DNA from: Pelotalea chapellei
Lineage (GTDB): Bacteria; Desulfobacterota; Desulfuromonadia; Geobacterales; Pseudopelobacteraceae
Assembly (NCBI RefSeq): GCF_018531195.1
Contig: NZ_JAHDYS010000014.1
Location: 1-64,000 of the forward strand
Reading direction: 5' to 3'
DNA length: 64,000 nt
Below the pieces are notes generated by a model. That model was not told where the DNA came from and did not search any database. It worked only from the letters and a program-made list of their open reading frames with translations. Below are positions 1 through 8,845 of the stretch, in pieces; within the stretch, counting starts at the first letter, position 1, and the number at the start of each line of letters is the position of its first letter. Made by a program: the position numbers and the translations under genes.

Positions 1-104
1 AGAGGGCAGTCGTGCTGCCATGTCCCGTGCACCGTTGTTAAGGAAAACCATACCCTCTACCTCTGAATATACAAGGGCTAGGGAGGGGGAAGAATGCAGT
101 GGAG

Positions 105-503
105 CTAAGCAAACTGCACAATCTGGTTCAGAAGGGTGCAGACCTCGGAAAACTGAAGATCCGGCAGGCGTTTGAGCGGGTGAGGCGATGCTTTGCGGCA
201 GCGCCAGTCAAAGGATTTGGGCTGATGGCAGAGAACGTAGCTGGTTTTTTCAGATTTTTTGCCCCGCGCATTTCCGACAGCAACAGCAAAAGGGTTGTCG
301 GCATTGTATTCCGCGGTTGTCATGGGTAGTCCAATAACCAATGATGTGCGTTCGTTAAATATACGCGGAGACAGCACAAGAAACGGATGCAAATCGCGCA
401 TTTCATTACCTGCTTGGGGGTTGCAGTTGATCCAGATGATCTCCTGTCGCTCCGGAACCCAGGCCCGCTTGTCTATAATAGACGGTTTTGCAGGCGCTAC
501 CAT
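105..503 (-). CDS. mazF: MazF/PemK-family endoribonuclease toxin
   Basis: A 132-residue protein of the MazF/PemK fold. The segment EIIWINCNPQAGNE followed by HPFLVLSPRIFN is the family N-terminal signature, and the C-terminal half fits the SH3-like barrel, with a closing helix SEVCTLLNQIVQ. Known members cleave mRNA at short sequences and are held inactive by the partner antitoxin. The start codon overlaps the stop of the upstream antitoxin gene by 7 nt, so the two are translationally coupled. Oddity: the usual Gly-Asp/Glu before the Ile-Trp strand reads Arg-Gln-Glu here. Activity is inferred from family only. Confidence 0.85.
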   Translation of the reverse strand: MVAPAKPSIIDKRAWVPERQEIIWINCNPQAGNEMRDLHPFLVLSPRIFNERTSLVIGLPMTTAEYNADNPFAVAVGNARGKKSEKTSYVLCHQPKSFDWRCRKASPHPLKRLPDLQFSEVCTLLNQIVQFA

Positions 504-757
504 TTTTCAGCCCCCAACGGTTCGTCGGTTACCATTACTTCGCCGCCATGTTTTACGGGATCAAACCGGGCAAGACGCTGTTCAAGCGTTAGAGGAGTAT
601 CGACAAGCGGAGTAATGACCACATGTCCTTCCTCTACGGCAACACGAACCCGTTGATCGATGTGCAGGTGAGCTGCACGAGCGACGTTAACCGGCAGGCG
701 TACCCCCAGATTATTGCCCCATTGTTTCAGATCAAGAATTGCTTCTACTTGTGCCAT
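497..757 (-). CDS. mazE: MazE-like AbrB-fold antitoxin
   Basis: An 86-residue protein starting MAQVEAILDLKQWGNNLGVRLP, the swapped-hairpin AbrB/MazE DNA-binding domain. The C-terminal tail (LTLEQRLARFDP...) is the kind of extended segment that binds and blocks the MazF dimer. The start at 757 is chosen because an AAGGAG box lies 8 nt upstream (complement of 765-770); a longer frame reaching 790 would put that box inside the gene. Stop and mazF start overlap, giving a two-gene operon in the usual antitoxin-first order. Antitoxins of this class normally repress their own promoter together with the toxin. Confidence 0.85.
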   Translation of the reverse strand: MAQVEAILDLKQWGNNLGVRLPVNVARAAHLHIDQRVRVAVEEGHVVITPLVDTPLTLEQRLARFDPVKHGGEVMVTDEPLGAEKW

Positions 758-778
758 ATTTGTACTCCTTCTTTCACT

Positions 779-819
779 TTGTTTAGACATAGTTTAAACA
801 AGTGCAACGTTCCAGTCAA
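779..819 (-). promoter_or_regulatory. mazEF promoter with inverted-repeat operator
   Basis: On the minus strand, TTGACT (814-819) and TAAACT (791-796) are separated by 17 bp, a good sigma70 arrangement. A perfect 7-bp inverted repeat, TTGTTTA (779-785) and TAAACAA (795-801), overlaps the -10 box and is a plausible MazE binding site. Inferred from sequence only. Confidence 0.45.
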
Positions 820-905
820 ATTAAAACCCTTAGTAGTTTTACTCCTGGGTGCCAACCAGGCTGTTCAACCTCCATTTAAAACCCAGTCTCTGAAACAAAA
901 AGATC

Positions 906-914
906 TGCTATAAT
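906..914 (+). promoter_or_regulatory. Extended -10 promoter of the histidine kinase gene
   Basis: TGC-TATAAT is a perfect extended -10 element with no good -35 box. Its last base is 6 nt before the ATG at 921, and there is no Shine-Dalgarno sequence, so transcription would begin at or beside the start codon. Confidence 0.4.
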
Positions 915-920
915 TCTTCA

Positions 921-2051
921 ATGCCAGAAAATAACGAGAATAATCTGACTCTGCTTGAAAAACTCTTCGAGAACGCTCCGGATGCCACGGTGGTGGTGGA
1001 CAAACATGGGGTGATCCGCAAAGTGAACAGGCAGACTGAAATGTTTTTCGATTACCGGCGTGATGAACTGATCGGCCGGCATGTCGAAGTGCTGATTCCG
1101 AAAAGATTCCGCAAACATCACCGGAACTACCGGCGGGGATATTTCGATGATCCCCGTACGCGTCACATGGGGGTGGGACTGGATCTCTTCGGTCGTACCC
1201 GTCAAGGTGTCGAAATCCCGGTGGATATCATGCTCAGCTTTATTGAGATCAATGAAGAGACTCTTGCATTTGCCGTGATCAGGGATGTAACCCAGGCCAA
1301 GCTGGGGGAGGCCCGGATCAAAGAACTTAACGTGACACTGCTGCAGCACGCAGACCAGATGGGTGTGATCAACCGGGAGCTGGAATCCTTCTCGTATTCG
1401 GTGTCCCATGACCTGCGCGCACCTTTACGTGCCATGGATGGATTCAGCCAGGCCCTGCTCGAAGATTATGGCAGTCAGCTTGACCAGGAGGGGCAAAATT
1501 ATCTGCAGCGGATTCGTGCAGCATCCCAGAACATGGGTGCGCTTATCGACCAGTTGCTGATGTTGTCACGCCTGTCTCGCACAGAAATGCACCTGGGCGC
1601 GGTGAATCTCACGGAGTTGGCGGAAAAAATAGTCGATGAGCTCAGGGAACAGGATCCGGACATCAGGGCGGAGTTCATCATCAGGCCCGGCATGATCGGG
1701 TTCGGCGATGCTCCCCTTTTAAAAGTTGCACTTGCCAATCTGCTGGGCAATGCCTGTAAATTTTCCTCAAAGCGGGAATCACCCCGTATCGAGTTTGGCT
1801 CCGAGTCGGGTCAGAATGGGGAAACAGTCTACTTTGTCAAAGACAACGGAGCAGGTTTCAACCCCGATTATGCGGACAATCTGTTCCAACCGTTCCAGCG
1901 TCTGCATGGCGCTCATGAGTTTTCGGGAACCGGCATCGGCCTGGCAACCGTTCTGCGCGTTATCAATCGCCATGGCGGTAGAATATGGGCCACAGGAGAG
2001 CCGGATGTGGGAGCGATCTTTCATTTCACTCTGGGGACGGGCCAACCTTGA
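921..2051 (+). CDS. PAS-domain sensor histidine kinase
   Basis: A 376-residue cytoplasmic kinase without membrane segments. An N-terminal PAS domain (about residues 8-125) is followed by a linker and a HisKA domain with the phospho-acceptor His163 in SVSHDLRAPLRAM, the version seen in phytochrome-type kinases. A HATPase domain has the N box (LLGNACKFS), G1 (VKDNGAGF) and G2 (GTGIGLATV). It probably phosphorylates the single-domain regulator encoded 19 nt downstream. The start is the ATG right behind an extended -10 box; no ribosome binding site is visible. The signal sensed by the PAS domain cannot be told from sequence. Confidence 0.9.
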   Translation: MPENNENNLTLLEKLFENAPDATVVVDKHGVIRKVNRQTEMFFDYRRDELIGRHVEVLIPKRFRKHHRNYRRGYFDDPRTRHMGVGLDLFGRTRQGVEIPVDIMLSFIEINEETLAFAVIRDVTQAKLGEARIKELNVTLLQHADQMGVINRELESFSYSVSHDLRAPLRAMDGFSQALLEDYGSQLDQEGQNYLQRIRAASQNMGALIDQLLMLSRLSRTEMHLGAVNLTELAEKIVDELREQDPDIRAEFIIRPGMIGFGDAPLLKVALANLLGNACKFSSKRESPRIEFGSESGQNGETVYFVKDNGAGFNPDYADNLFQPFQRLHGAHEFSGTGIGLATVLRVINRHGGRIWATGEPDVGAIFHFTLGTGQP

Positions 2052-2070
2052 CAGGTTGTTTGGAGTTGTT

Positions 2071-2505
2071 ATGAGCGAACGAAGAGTTCTTTTGGTTGAA
2101 GATAATCCCGACGATGAATTGCTGGTAATGCGAGCCTTCAAAAAAGCCGAGTTCAAGAACGAAATGATCGTCATGCGGGATGGCGCGGCGGCGCTGGATT
2201 ATCTGTTCGGTACGGGAGAGCATCTTGGCCGTGATGTGAACGATGTGCCGGCAGTGGTGCTGCTGGATCTCAAACTTCCCAAGATTGATGGATTGGGGGT
2301 GCTGCGGCGCATCAGGGGAGATGAAAGGCTTAAACATCTGCCGGTCGTGATACTGACATCTTCCCGCGAGCAGGAAGATGTGATCAGAAGTTATGATCTG
2401 GGCGCCAACAGTTATGTGCGCAAACCGGTTTCATTCGACAGCTTTGCAGACGCAGTACGGCAGTTGGGGCTCTACTGGCTGGTGCTCAATGAAGCTTATC
2501 CATGA
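2071..2505 (+). CDS. Single-domain response regulator (Rcp1/RcpA type)
   Basis: A 144-residue CheY-like receiver. The acidic pocket EDNPDD is near residues 10-15, the phospho-acceptor is Asp66 in LLDLKLPKIDG, and the conserved Thr/Ser and Lys sit in ILTSS and VRKP. The extended LP-K-IDG region and the insert before it are typical of receivers paired with phytochrome-like kinases. It has no output domain and so acts as a phosphotransfer or protein-binding partner. The start at 2071 follows a GGAG box and lies just after the kinase stop, so the two form an operon. Confidence 0.95.
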   Translation: MSERRVLLVEDNPDDELLVMRAFKKAEFKNEMIVMRDGAAALDYLFGTGEHLGRDVNDVPAVVLLDLKLPKIDGLGVLRRIRGDERLKHLPVVILTSSREQEDVIRSYDLGANSYVRKPVSFDSFADAVRQLGLYWLVLNEAYP

Positions 2506-2603
2506 CATCCGGCACAATCATCGTTTTGCAGGGCATGCGACGATCGACTCCGGCATCCCTTGCGTTCCAGCGCTCTGGCGTTACGGATTCAGGTAGTATC
2601 AAG

Positions 2604-2835
2604 AGGCTGATGAAACTCAGGTTGTTCAAAAATAACGACCTACGCCCCCTTCGGGGCCGATTTTTCGCAGAGTAACTTCAGTAGTGCCGCTTATGTGATT
2701 TCAGTAGGTTATGTTGAAGTTACTCAGAAGTCAGATCGTCGCACCCGCAGGAAGCCCCGCGGAGACGTAGCAGCGCTACGTCGCACAAGGTGGCTTTCGA
2801 GGATGGCGGCGAGATGGCTGTTTTTCAACAGCCTG
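2604..2835 (-). mobile_element. MITE-like repeat, copy 1 (reverse orientation)
   Basis: Fills most of the 358-bp gap after the response regulator. Reading plus to minus, it shows the same parts as the copies at 5309, 14493, 39274 and 55070: ends related to CAGGCTGTTGAAAAAC and CAGGTTGTTGAAAAACAG, the GTCAGATCGTCGCACC block, the ACGTAGCAGCGCTACGT palindrome and GGCTTTCGAGGATGGCGGCGA. It has no open frame and must be non-autonomous. This copy carries a nested insertion at about 2635-2729. Confidence 0.75.
2635..2729. repeat. Insertion nested inside MITE copy 1
   Basis: About 95 bp interrupts the MITE between TTCAAAAATA and GTCAGATCGTC, which are contiguous in the other copies. It contains a perfect 11-bp inverted repeat, GAGTAACTTCA (2670-2680) and TGAAGTTACTC (2715-2725). 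Its source is unknown. Confidence 0.55.
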
Positions 2836-2863
2836 TTAAAGCAGTGAGGAGCAGGTTACTTCC

Positions 2864-5308
2864 ATGGTTTCTGTCATCCGTATTCTGAATCTTGAAGATG
2901 TTCCCACCGATACCGAACTGATCCTGCTGGAGCTGCGCCGCGAAGGGATAAAGTGCCAGCTTGAGAGGGTGGACAGCAGGACGGCATTCATAGACGCCAT
3001 CGCCGCCTTCAAGCCCGACCTGATTCTTTCCGATTATGCGCTGCCTGCCTTCAATGGGCTGGAGGCGCTGCGGATTGCGCAGAACCAGGCACCGGATATT
3101 CCGTTTGTGTTCATCAGTGGCACTTTGGGAGAGGAACATGCCATTGAGACACTGAAACTGGGAGCAACCGATTATGTGCTGAAACATCGTCTTTCCCGAC
3201 TTGGTCCGGTGATTCGCAGGGCGTTTGAAGAGTCGGGTGAGCGGGCTGCACGCAGGCAGGCTCAGGAGGCTCTGGCAAAAAGTGAAGAAATGCATCGTCA
3301 GATCGTTGAGACGACCCAGGAAGGTATCCTGACGATTGATCTGGAAGGTGCCACTATGTTCGTCAATCGTAGAATGGCAGAGATGCTGGGCTACGGTGTC
3401 ATCGAAATGATGAATGAGCCCTTTCTTGAATTTCTCGACGAAGACTCTCGGGAGACGGCATCAACGCTGCTGCGGCAGGAATCTTCAACTGCCGGCACTT
3501 CCGAAATCATTTTCAAGCACAGGGACGGCTCACCCCGATGGGCCACCATGGCTACCCGCCAACTTTTCGATGACAATGGGGATCATGTCGGCGCCCTGGT
3601 GATGATCAACGATATTACGGCACGAAGACAGGCCGAAGATGAGCGGAACAAGCTGTGGGCCGCGGTTGAGACCGGGGAGGACTGGGTACTGATTACCGAC
3701 GTCGCGGGGAATATCGAGTACGTCAACAGCGCTGTGCAGGAGATATCCGGTTATGGCCGCCAGGAAATTCTGGGCAACAATCCGAGGATGTTCAGGTCAG
3801 ACAAACAGGATGCCGGCTTCTTCCGGGAAATGTGGAACACGATCCTGTCCGGTCAGGTGTTTCGCTCCATCATCATCAACAGGAAAAAAGATGGTACCTT
3901 TTTCTACCTGGACCAAACCATTACCCCTCTTTTGAACGATAAGGACGCAATTGCGAGTTTTGTGGCAACAGGCAAGGACATCAGCGAACGACGGCGGATG
4001 GAGGAGCGTCTGGATTACCTCGCTTACAATGACGTCCTTACCGGTCTTGCCAACCGGACACTTTTCTTCGACCGTCTCCACCAGACCCTTTCCATTCCCA
4101 CTTCGGGTAGCAGGCAAGTAGTGGTGGCAATCGTCGACCCTCAGCGGTTCAAGTACATCAATGAGACCTATGGGGTGCTGGTTGGGGATGAAATGCTGCA
4201 GGAGATGGCCAAGAGGCTGAGCACGACGGTTCGGCCCGGTGACACGGTCGCCAGGTATGGCGGGAATTCATTCAGTCTGCTTTTAAATGAAATCGATGCC
4301 ATGCGGGATGCCATACTTGTCATCGAACGGGTGTTCACCGTACTCTCCACTCCCTACCTGTGCAACGATGAAGAGATCATCATCGGCTTCAGCATGGGGA
4401 TTGCAGTCAGTCCTTCGGACAGCAATGATTCAAAACGCCTCATGCAGTGTGCAGAGTCGGCTTTGTTCAAGGCCAAGGAACAACGCGGAAACAGCTACCG
4501 CTTTTATACATCTGATATGAACATCATGGCTGGGGATTTTCTGGCCATGGAACGGGATTTGTACCATGCCGTGGCCAATAAGGAATTCGTACTTCACTAC
4601 CAGCGTTATTTCGACATCAAGACCGGTCTGTTAAAAGGGATGGAGGCGCTGATCAGGTGGAACAGGCCCGGAAAAGGTCTTCTGCCGCCTGGAGATTTCA
4701 TTCATGTACTTGAGGAAACAGGTCTGATTGTAAAGGTGGGTGACTGGGTCATCCAGACAGCCTGCCGTCAGCTTGCGGAATGGCGTGAGGCGGGATTTGA
4801 TATTGTGCCGGTATCGGTCAATCTCTCTCCCTCCCAGTTCCGACAGGAAAACCTGGTGGAGCGGATCAAGGGGCACCTGGAACAGTCAAAAATTGAAACA
4901 GATCTCCTGACGATTGAAATTACTGAGAACATCTTTGTCAGCGACGTAGAGTATACCAGGCGAATTTTTGAACAGCTGCGCGCACTTGGCCTTCGACTCT
5001 CCATCGATGATTTCGGCACCGGCTATTCCTCTCTCAGCTATCTGGCTCGCCTGCCGCTTAATAACCTGAAGATAGATGTCTCCTTTATCAGGGATATCGC
5101 CCGTGACCCCAAGTCCTATTCGATAGTGAAGGTTATCATATCAATGGCCCGCGAGCTGGGCATGCAGACTATTGCTGAAGGTGTCGAGCATTCTGATCAA
5201 CTCGCCATTCTTGAAGAGCTGGGCTGCGATCTGGTGCAGGGATACTGTTGCGGTCGCGGGCTGCCGGGAGATGAAACGAAAACTATTTTCAAGCCGGGCC
5301 ACTTTTAG
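2864..5308 (+). CDS. REC-PAS-PAS-GGDEF-EAL c-di-GMP protein with degenerate GGDEF
   Basis: An 814-residue signalling protein. Order: receiver with Asp57 (LILSDYALP), two PAS domains (about 140-255 and 265-380), GGDEF-like domain (about 385-545), EAL domain (about 560-805). The GGDEF signature reads GGNSF, so cyclase activity is probably lost and the domain may bind GTP or be regulatory. The EAL domain keeps its catalytic set: EAL, the Asn in VNLSPSQ, the Glu in ITEN, DDFGTG, the Lys in LKID and EGVE, so it should hydrolyse c-di-GMP. GAGGAG lies 12 nt before the ATG. The stop codon is followed immediately by MITE copy 2. Confidence 0.95.
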   Translation: MVSVIRILNLEDVPTDTELILLELRREGIKCQLERVDSRTAFIDAIAAFKPDLILSDYALPAFNGLEALRIAQNQAPDIPFVFISGTLGEEHAIETLKLGATDYVLKHRLSRLGPVIRRAFEESGERAARRQAQEALAKSEEMHRQIVETTQEGILTIDLEGATMFVNRRMAEMLGYGVIEMMNEPFLEFLDEDSRETASTLLRQESSTAGTSEIIFKHRDGSPRWATMATRQLFDDNGDHVGALVMINDITARRQAEDERNKLWAAVETGEDWVLITDVAGNIEYVNSAVQEISGYGRQEILGNNPRMFRSDKQDAGFFREMWNTILSGQVFRSIIINRKKDGTFFYLDQTITPLLNDKDAIASFVATGKDISERRRMEERLDYLAYNDVLTGLANRTLFFDRLHQTLSIPTSGSRQVVVAIVDPQRFKYINETYGVLVGDEMLQEMAKRLSTTVRPGDTVARYGGNSFSLLLNEIDAMRDAILVIERVFTVLSTPYLCNDEEIIIGFSMGIAVSPSDSNDSKRLMQCAESALFKAKEQRGNSYRFYTSDMNIMAGDFLAMERDLYHAVANKEFVLHYQRYFDIKTGLLKGMEALIRWNRPGKGLLPPGDFIHVLEETGLIVKVGDWVIQTACRQLAEWREAGFDIVPVSVNLSPSQFRQENLVERIKGHLEQSKIETDLLTIEITENIFVSDVEYTRRIFEQLRALGLRLSIDDFGTGYSSLSYLARLPLNNLKIDVSFIRDIARDPKSYSIVKVIISMARELGMQTIAEGVEHSDQLAILEELGCDLVQGYCCGRGLPGDETKTIFKPGHF

Positions 5309-5525
5309 CAGGTTGTTGAAAAACAGCCATCTCGCCGCCGTCCTCGGTCGCCCTCTTGTGCGACGTAGCGCTGCGGCCCTCACCCAATCCCTCTCCCACA
5401 GGGAGAGGGCAAGGCATGCTCTCCCCCAGCGGGGGAGAGATAGAGAGGGGGCTGTCTCCGCGGGGCTTCCTGCGGGTGCGACGATCTGACTATTTTTGAA
5501 CAACCTGAGTTTTTCAAACAGCCTT
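5309..5525 (+). mobile_element. MITE-like repeat, copy 2
   Basis: Begins on the base after the TAG of the EAL gene. Left end CAGGTTGTTGAAAAACAG; right end ...GACTATTTTTGAACAACCTG then TTTTTCAAACAGCC. An insertion of about 60 bp in the middle carries two GC hairpins (CCCTCTCCC/GGGAGAGGG and CTCTCCCCC/GGGGGAGAG) that is absent from the copies at 39274 and 55070. Transcripts leaving the upstream gene would fold these hairpins, so the element may act as a terminator. The rest of the gap to 5757 shows nothing recognisable. Confidence 0.75.
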
Positions 5526-5757
5526 CTAATCCTCCGAAAACGGCAAATCCCCCCATCTCCCTTCAAAGGCCCAAAAGGCCTAAAGGGGACCTTTCTAATA
5601 AACCTCTTTTACCGCTCTTCTTTCCACCTCTTCATATGCAACGGTTCCGTTGCATTCGATGGCCGTTTTTAACGGCTTTCTCCCCAAACTTAAATACCTG
5701 TTGAAGCAAATATCTATAAAGCAAGGTCTTTGGCTCCCCACGCTGATCTTACCTTTC

Positions 5758-5990
<233 letters not shown>

Positions 5991-6003
5991 GAGAGGTGCA
6001 GGA

Positions 6004-6525
6004 ATGAATGTACTCATGATAAGTGCTGACAACTTTGAAGATACGGAATTGCTGGTTCCTTACTATCGATTCAAGGAAGCAGGATGTACCGTTCATGTCG
6101 CTTCAATGAAACATGGGCGCATAACAGGAAAACATGGCTATGAGGTAGCCGTGGACAGGCATCTGAGCGAGATCAGCGGTGACAATTATGATCTGCTGGT
6201 GCTCCCGGGAGGCAAGGCGCCGGAGAGCGTGCGCAAAGAGGCAAAGGCTTTGGAAATCGCACGCAGCTTTATGGAGCAAAACCGTCCGGTAGCAGCCATT
6301 TGTCATGGTCCGCAAATTCTTGTGAGCGCAGGGCTCCTCAAGGGACGCCATGCCACATGCTACGGCAGCGTGGCGGAAGAACTGAAAGGTGCCGGAGCGC
6401 TCTATGAAGATACTGAAGTTGTGGTTGACCGAAACCTGGTCACATCCCGCGAACCAGGCGATCTGCCTGCATTTATGCGCGAGACGATGAAAATGATCAG
6501 GAACCCGGAGCTGCGGGCCTCATAA
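6004..6525 (+). CDS. DJ-1/PfpI-family protein (deglycase/amidase-like)
   Basis: A 173-residue single-domain protein of the class I glutamine amidotransferase-like superfamily. It has the nucleophile elbow AICHG with Cys100-His101, the acidic partner in NFEDTEL (about residues 10-16) and the TSREPGDLPAF segment typical of PfpI/YhbO proteins. Relatives are described as proteases, glyoxalases or deglycases that deal with carbonyl and oxidative damage; which applies here is not decidable. It sits 13 nt after the small membrane protein and 22 nt before superoxide dismutase, which supports a stress role. Confidence 0.9.
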   Translation: MNVLMISADNFEDTELLVPYYRFKEAGCTVHVASMKHGRITGKHGYEVAVDRHLSEISGDNYDLLVLPGGKAPESVRKEAKALEIARSFMEQNRPVAAICHGPQILVSAGLLKGRHATCYGSVAEELKGAGALYEDTEVVVDRNLVTSREPGDLPAFMRETMKMIRNPELRAS

Positions 6526-6547
6526 TAAATTTACAGGAGAGTGATGC

Positions 6548-7165
6548 ATGGAGAATCAAAAGCAATATGTACTGCCTGAACTTGAATATGGCTATGGAGA
6601 ATTGGCGCCGTTCATTTCCGAGGATTTACTGAAGTTGCATCACGACAAGCACCATGCCTCTTATGTGAATGGCGCCAATGCCATTCTTCAGAAACTGGAT
6701 AAAATGAAAGCCGAACCCCGGGAGTTCGATACCAAGGCTACCTATAAGGAGCTTTCTTTCCACATTGGTGGGCATCTGCTTCATTCGCTGTTCTGGAAAA
6801 ATCTGGCTCCGACTTCCAAGGGGGGCGGTAATCCGTCGGGAGCAGCGGCAGCTCTTATTGATCAGGAGTTTGGTTCATTCGACAATTTCAAGAAGCAGTT
6901 CTCCCAGACCGCCATCAGCGCCGAGGGCTCGGGTTGGGCAGCGCTCACCTACTGCAAGCTGACCCGGAGACCGCTTGTCATGCAGGTGGAGAAACACAAC
7001 ACCAATGTGTATCCCATGTTCGGCATTCTGCTGGTCATCGATGTCTGGGAACATGCCTACTACCTTGATTATAAAAATGAAAGGCCCAAATTCGTCGAGG
7101 CATTCTGGAATAATGTGAACTGGCAGGAAGTTAACAGGAGGCTTGAGAAAATCAGCAGTGAATAG
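6548..7165 (+). CDS. Fe/Mn superoxide dismutase
   Basis: A 205-residue superoxide dismutase. The four metal ligands are visible: His31 ([13 protein letters not shown]), His79 ([10 protein letters not shown]), Asp165 and His169 ([13 protein letters not shown]). It converts superoxide to peroxide and oxygen. There is no signal peptide, so it is cytoplasmic. His at GGH, where many members have Gln or Ala, and the YYLDYKN motif do not settle iron versus manganese. ACAGGAGAGTG precedes the ATG. It ends the operon and is followed by an A/T-flanked hairpin. Confidence 0.97.
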   Translation: MENQKQYVLPELEYGYGELAPFISEDLLKLHHDKHHASYVNGANAILQKLDKMKAEPREFDTKATYKELSFHIGGHLLHSLFWKNLAPTSKGGGNPSGAAAALIDQEFGSFDNFKKQFSQTAISAEGSGWAALTYCKLTRRPLVMQVEKHNTNVYPMFGILLVIDVWEHAYYLDYKNERPKFVEAFWNNVNWQEVNRRLEKISSE

Positions 7166-7183
7166 CAGGAAAAACGGGTGTAA

Positions 7184-7206
7184 TTTTTTGCCGTGGCAAA
7201 AAAACG
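7184..7206 (+). terminator. Terminator after superoxide dismutase
   Basis: TTTTTTGCC-GT-GGCAAAAAA is a perfect 9-bp inverted repeat 18 nt after the stop codon. The stem is A/T-rich with a 2-nt loop, so strength is uncertain. Confidence 0.5.
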
Positions 7207-7340
7207 ACAATCTATAAGTAGCTGTTATTACAGCTTAAATTTTAAGAGTTTCAGCGGAGGTTAAAATAGTTGTTTCAACTCCTAGTCACTGTTTTGGATC
7301 AAGTTACTGTTTTTTTAAGGAAAACTTTGATTCAAAAAGT

Positions 7341-7356
7341 CGGCATGCTTGCTGCT
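7341..7356 (+). promoter_or_regulatory. Possible sigma54 promoter of the BON/stress operon
   Basis: CGGCATGCTTGCTGCT has the invariant GG-N10-GC of sigma54 promoters. It lies about 100 bp upstream of the first BON gene. No sigma70 boxes stand out between 7207 and 7457. Confidence 0.35.
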
Positions 7357-7457
7357 AAGGACTTTATATTAATGTGGCTGGGGGTTGATTCGCCTTCTTC
7401 AGGCTCCCGGCCTTTTTTTTAGCTCGGCCGTGTGCGCCACCATGAAAGGAGAATCCC

Positions 7458-7787
7458 ATGCTGAAATTAAATTCCATTGTAAAACTTATGGTCTGCCTGA
7501 CTCTCGCAACAGGTTTTGTTGGATGTGCGTCTACTCCAAAGAATGAACCTGCAAAAGATCGAACCGCAGGGGAGGTTCTTGATGACTCGGTTATTACCAC
7601 CAAGGTTAAATCCGCAATATTTGAGGAGCCGACCCTGAAGGTTTTTCAGATTGCCGTCAAAACGTACCAGGGTCAGGTGCAGCTGAGCGGTTTTGTTGAT
7701 TCCCAGCAGACTGTTCAGAAAGCGGGAGAAGTCGCCCGTTCAGTACCTGGTGTTGTTTCGGTTGCGAACTCACTTGTCGTTAAATAG
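7458..7787 (+). CDS. BON-domain lipoprotein
   Basis: A 109-residue secreted lipoprotein. The signal peptide ends in the lipobox FVGC-A (Cys22 or so), followed by one BON domain (about residues 45-108: DSVITTKVKSAIFEE ... GQVQLSGFVDS ... VPGVVSVANSL). BON domains bind membranes or polymers, and OsmY-like proteins of this kind answer osmotic and envelope stress. GAAAGGAGAATCCC precedes the ATG. It is probably the first gene of the stress operon; a TTTCCCTC/GAGGGAAA hairpin (7803-7828) lies between it and the next gene. Confidence 0.9.
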   Translation: MLKLNSIVKLMVCLTLATGFVGCASTPKNEPAKDRTAGEVLDDSVITTKVKSAIFEEPTLKVFQIAVKTYQGQVQLSGFVDSQQTVQKAGEVARSVPGVVSVANSLVVK

Positions 7788-7853
7788 TCAGCAACTGCAC
7801 AATTTCCCTCGCTTTTAAGGGAGGGAAATCCACAGATCAAAAGGGACGGCCTC

Positions 7854-8279
7854 ATGTCGAGAAGAATATCCATATGTGCAGTCATGTTCGTCGGAGCGGT
7901 GCTGCTCTCCGTTACGACGCAGGGCAGGGCACAGCAACAGGACCCGACAAAACGTCCGGCGGAAGTCATAAAGGAAGATGCTGATAACACCAAGGTGAAT
8001 CGCAGGGAAAGCTCCAGAGGAGAGGCTACTGCCGACAAACAGCGGGAGAAGCCTGCGGACCGTATGGTCAGCCAGAGGATCAGGCGGGCAGTGACCAGGA
8101 ATCCCGAACTTTCAAGCTATGCCCGCAATGTGAAGATTGTTACTCAGGATGGCACGGTGACTCTCAAAGGTCCGGTCAGGTCCGAGAAGGAAAGAAATGC
8201 CATCGAGGCGATAGCGGTACAGATGGCCGGCAAAGACAGGGTGACCAATGAAATTCAGATAGCCCCTGAGAAAAATTAA
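7854..8279 (+). CDS. Periplasmic BON-domain protein
   Basis: A 141-residue protein with a cleavable signal peptide ending near GRAQQQ, a charged, probably disordered stretch (residues 30-70), and one BON domain (about 72-139, with DGTVTLKGPVRSEKERNAIEAIA). It is paired with the BON lipoprotein upstream and ends one base before the ribosome binding site of the next gene, so it belongs to the same transcription unit. An envelope-stress role is inferred from the domain and neighbours. Confidence 0.85.
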   Translation: MSRRISICAVMFVGAVLLSVTTQGRAQQQDPTKRPAEVIKEDADNTKVNRRESSRGEATADKQREKPADRMVSQRIRRAVTRNPELSSYARNVKIVTQDGTVTLKGPVRSEKERNAIEAIAVQMAGKDRVTNEIQIAPEKN

Positions 8280-8293
8280 TGGAGAAACAACAC

Positions 8294-8815
8294 ATGAAAA
8301 ATATAGCCGTGTACGGAATTTATACAGATCGCAGAATGCTGGAAACAGCAGTGGACACACTCAAGGATGCTGGATTCAGGAACTCCGATATTTCGGTGCT
8401 GTTTCCCGATACCCAGGGAACAAAGGAATTCGCTCATCAAAAAGAGACTAAGGCTCCTGAAGGAGCTACGGCCGGGGCAGGAACCGGTGCAATACTTGGT
8501 GGCGGCTTAGGCTGGCTGGCCGGCATCGGCATGCTGGCAATCCCCGGTGCAGGCCCATTCATTGCCGCTGGCCCTATCATGGCAGCACTGGCAGGGGCCG
8601 GAGCAGGCGGAGTGGTTGGTGGAGTGGCAGGAGCGCTGATCGGAATGGGAATGCCCGAATATGAAGCCAAACGTTATGAGGGGCGGCTCAAAGAGGGTGG
8701 CATCCTGCTTTCCGTTCATTCAGACGATTCCGAATGGAAGAAAAAAGCCAAAGAGATAATGGAGCGTACGGGCGCGCGTGATATTGGCGCACAGAGTGAG
8801 GAAAAAGTTACCTGA
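8294..8815 (+). CDS. Glycine-zipper general-stress protein (DUF1269/GsiB-17M-like)
   Basis: A 173-residue protein with an N-terminal fold that starts KNIAVYGIYTDRRMLETAVDTLKDAGF, a long Gly/Ala-rich middle (about residues 58-118) with repeated GxxxG spacing that could insert in a membrane, and a C-terminal strand-helix (YEGRLKEGGILLSVHSD) that repeats the N-terminal type of fold. This matches general-stress proteins with a glycine zipper. The ATG at 8294 follows GGAG by 9 nt; the earlier in-frame ATG at 8279 overlaps that box and is less likely. Confidence 0.8.
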   Translation: MKNIAVYGIYTDRRMLETAVDTLKDAGFRNSDISVLFPDTQGTKEFAHQKETKAPEGATAGAGTGAILGGGLGWLAGIGMLAIPGAGPFIAAGPIMAALAGAGAGGVVGGVAGALIGMGMPEYEAKRYEGRLKEGGILLSVHSDDSEWKKKAKEIMERTGARDIGAQSEEKVT

Positions 8816-8845
8816 GGACAAATCCAACTCACAGAGGAGATTTCT

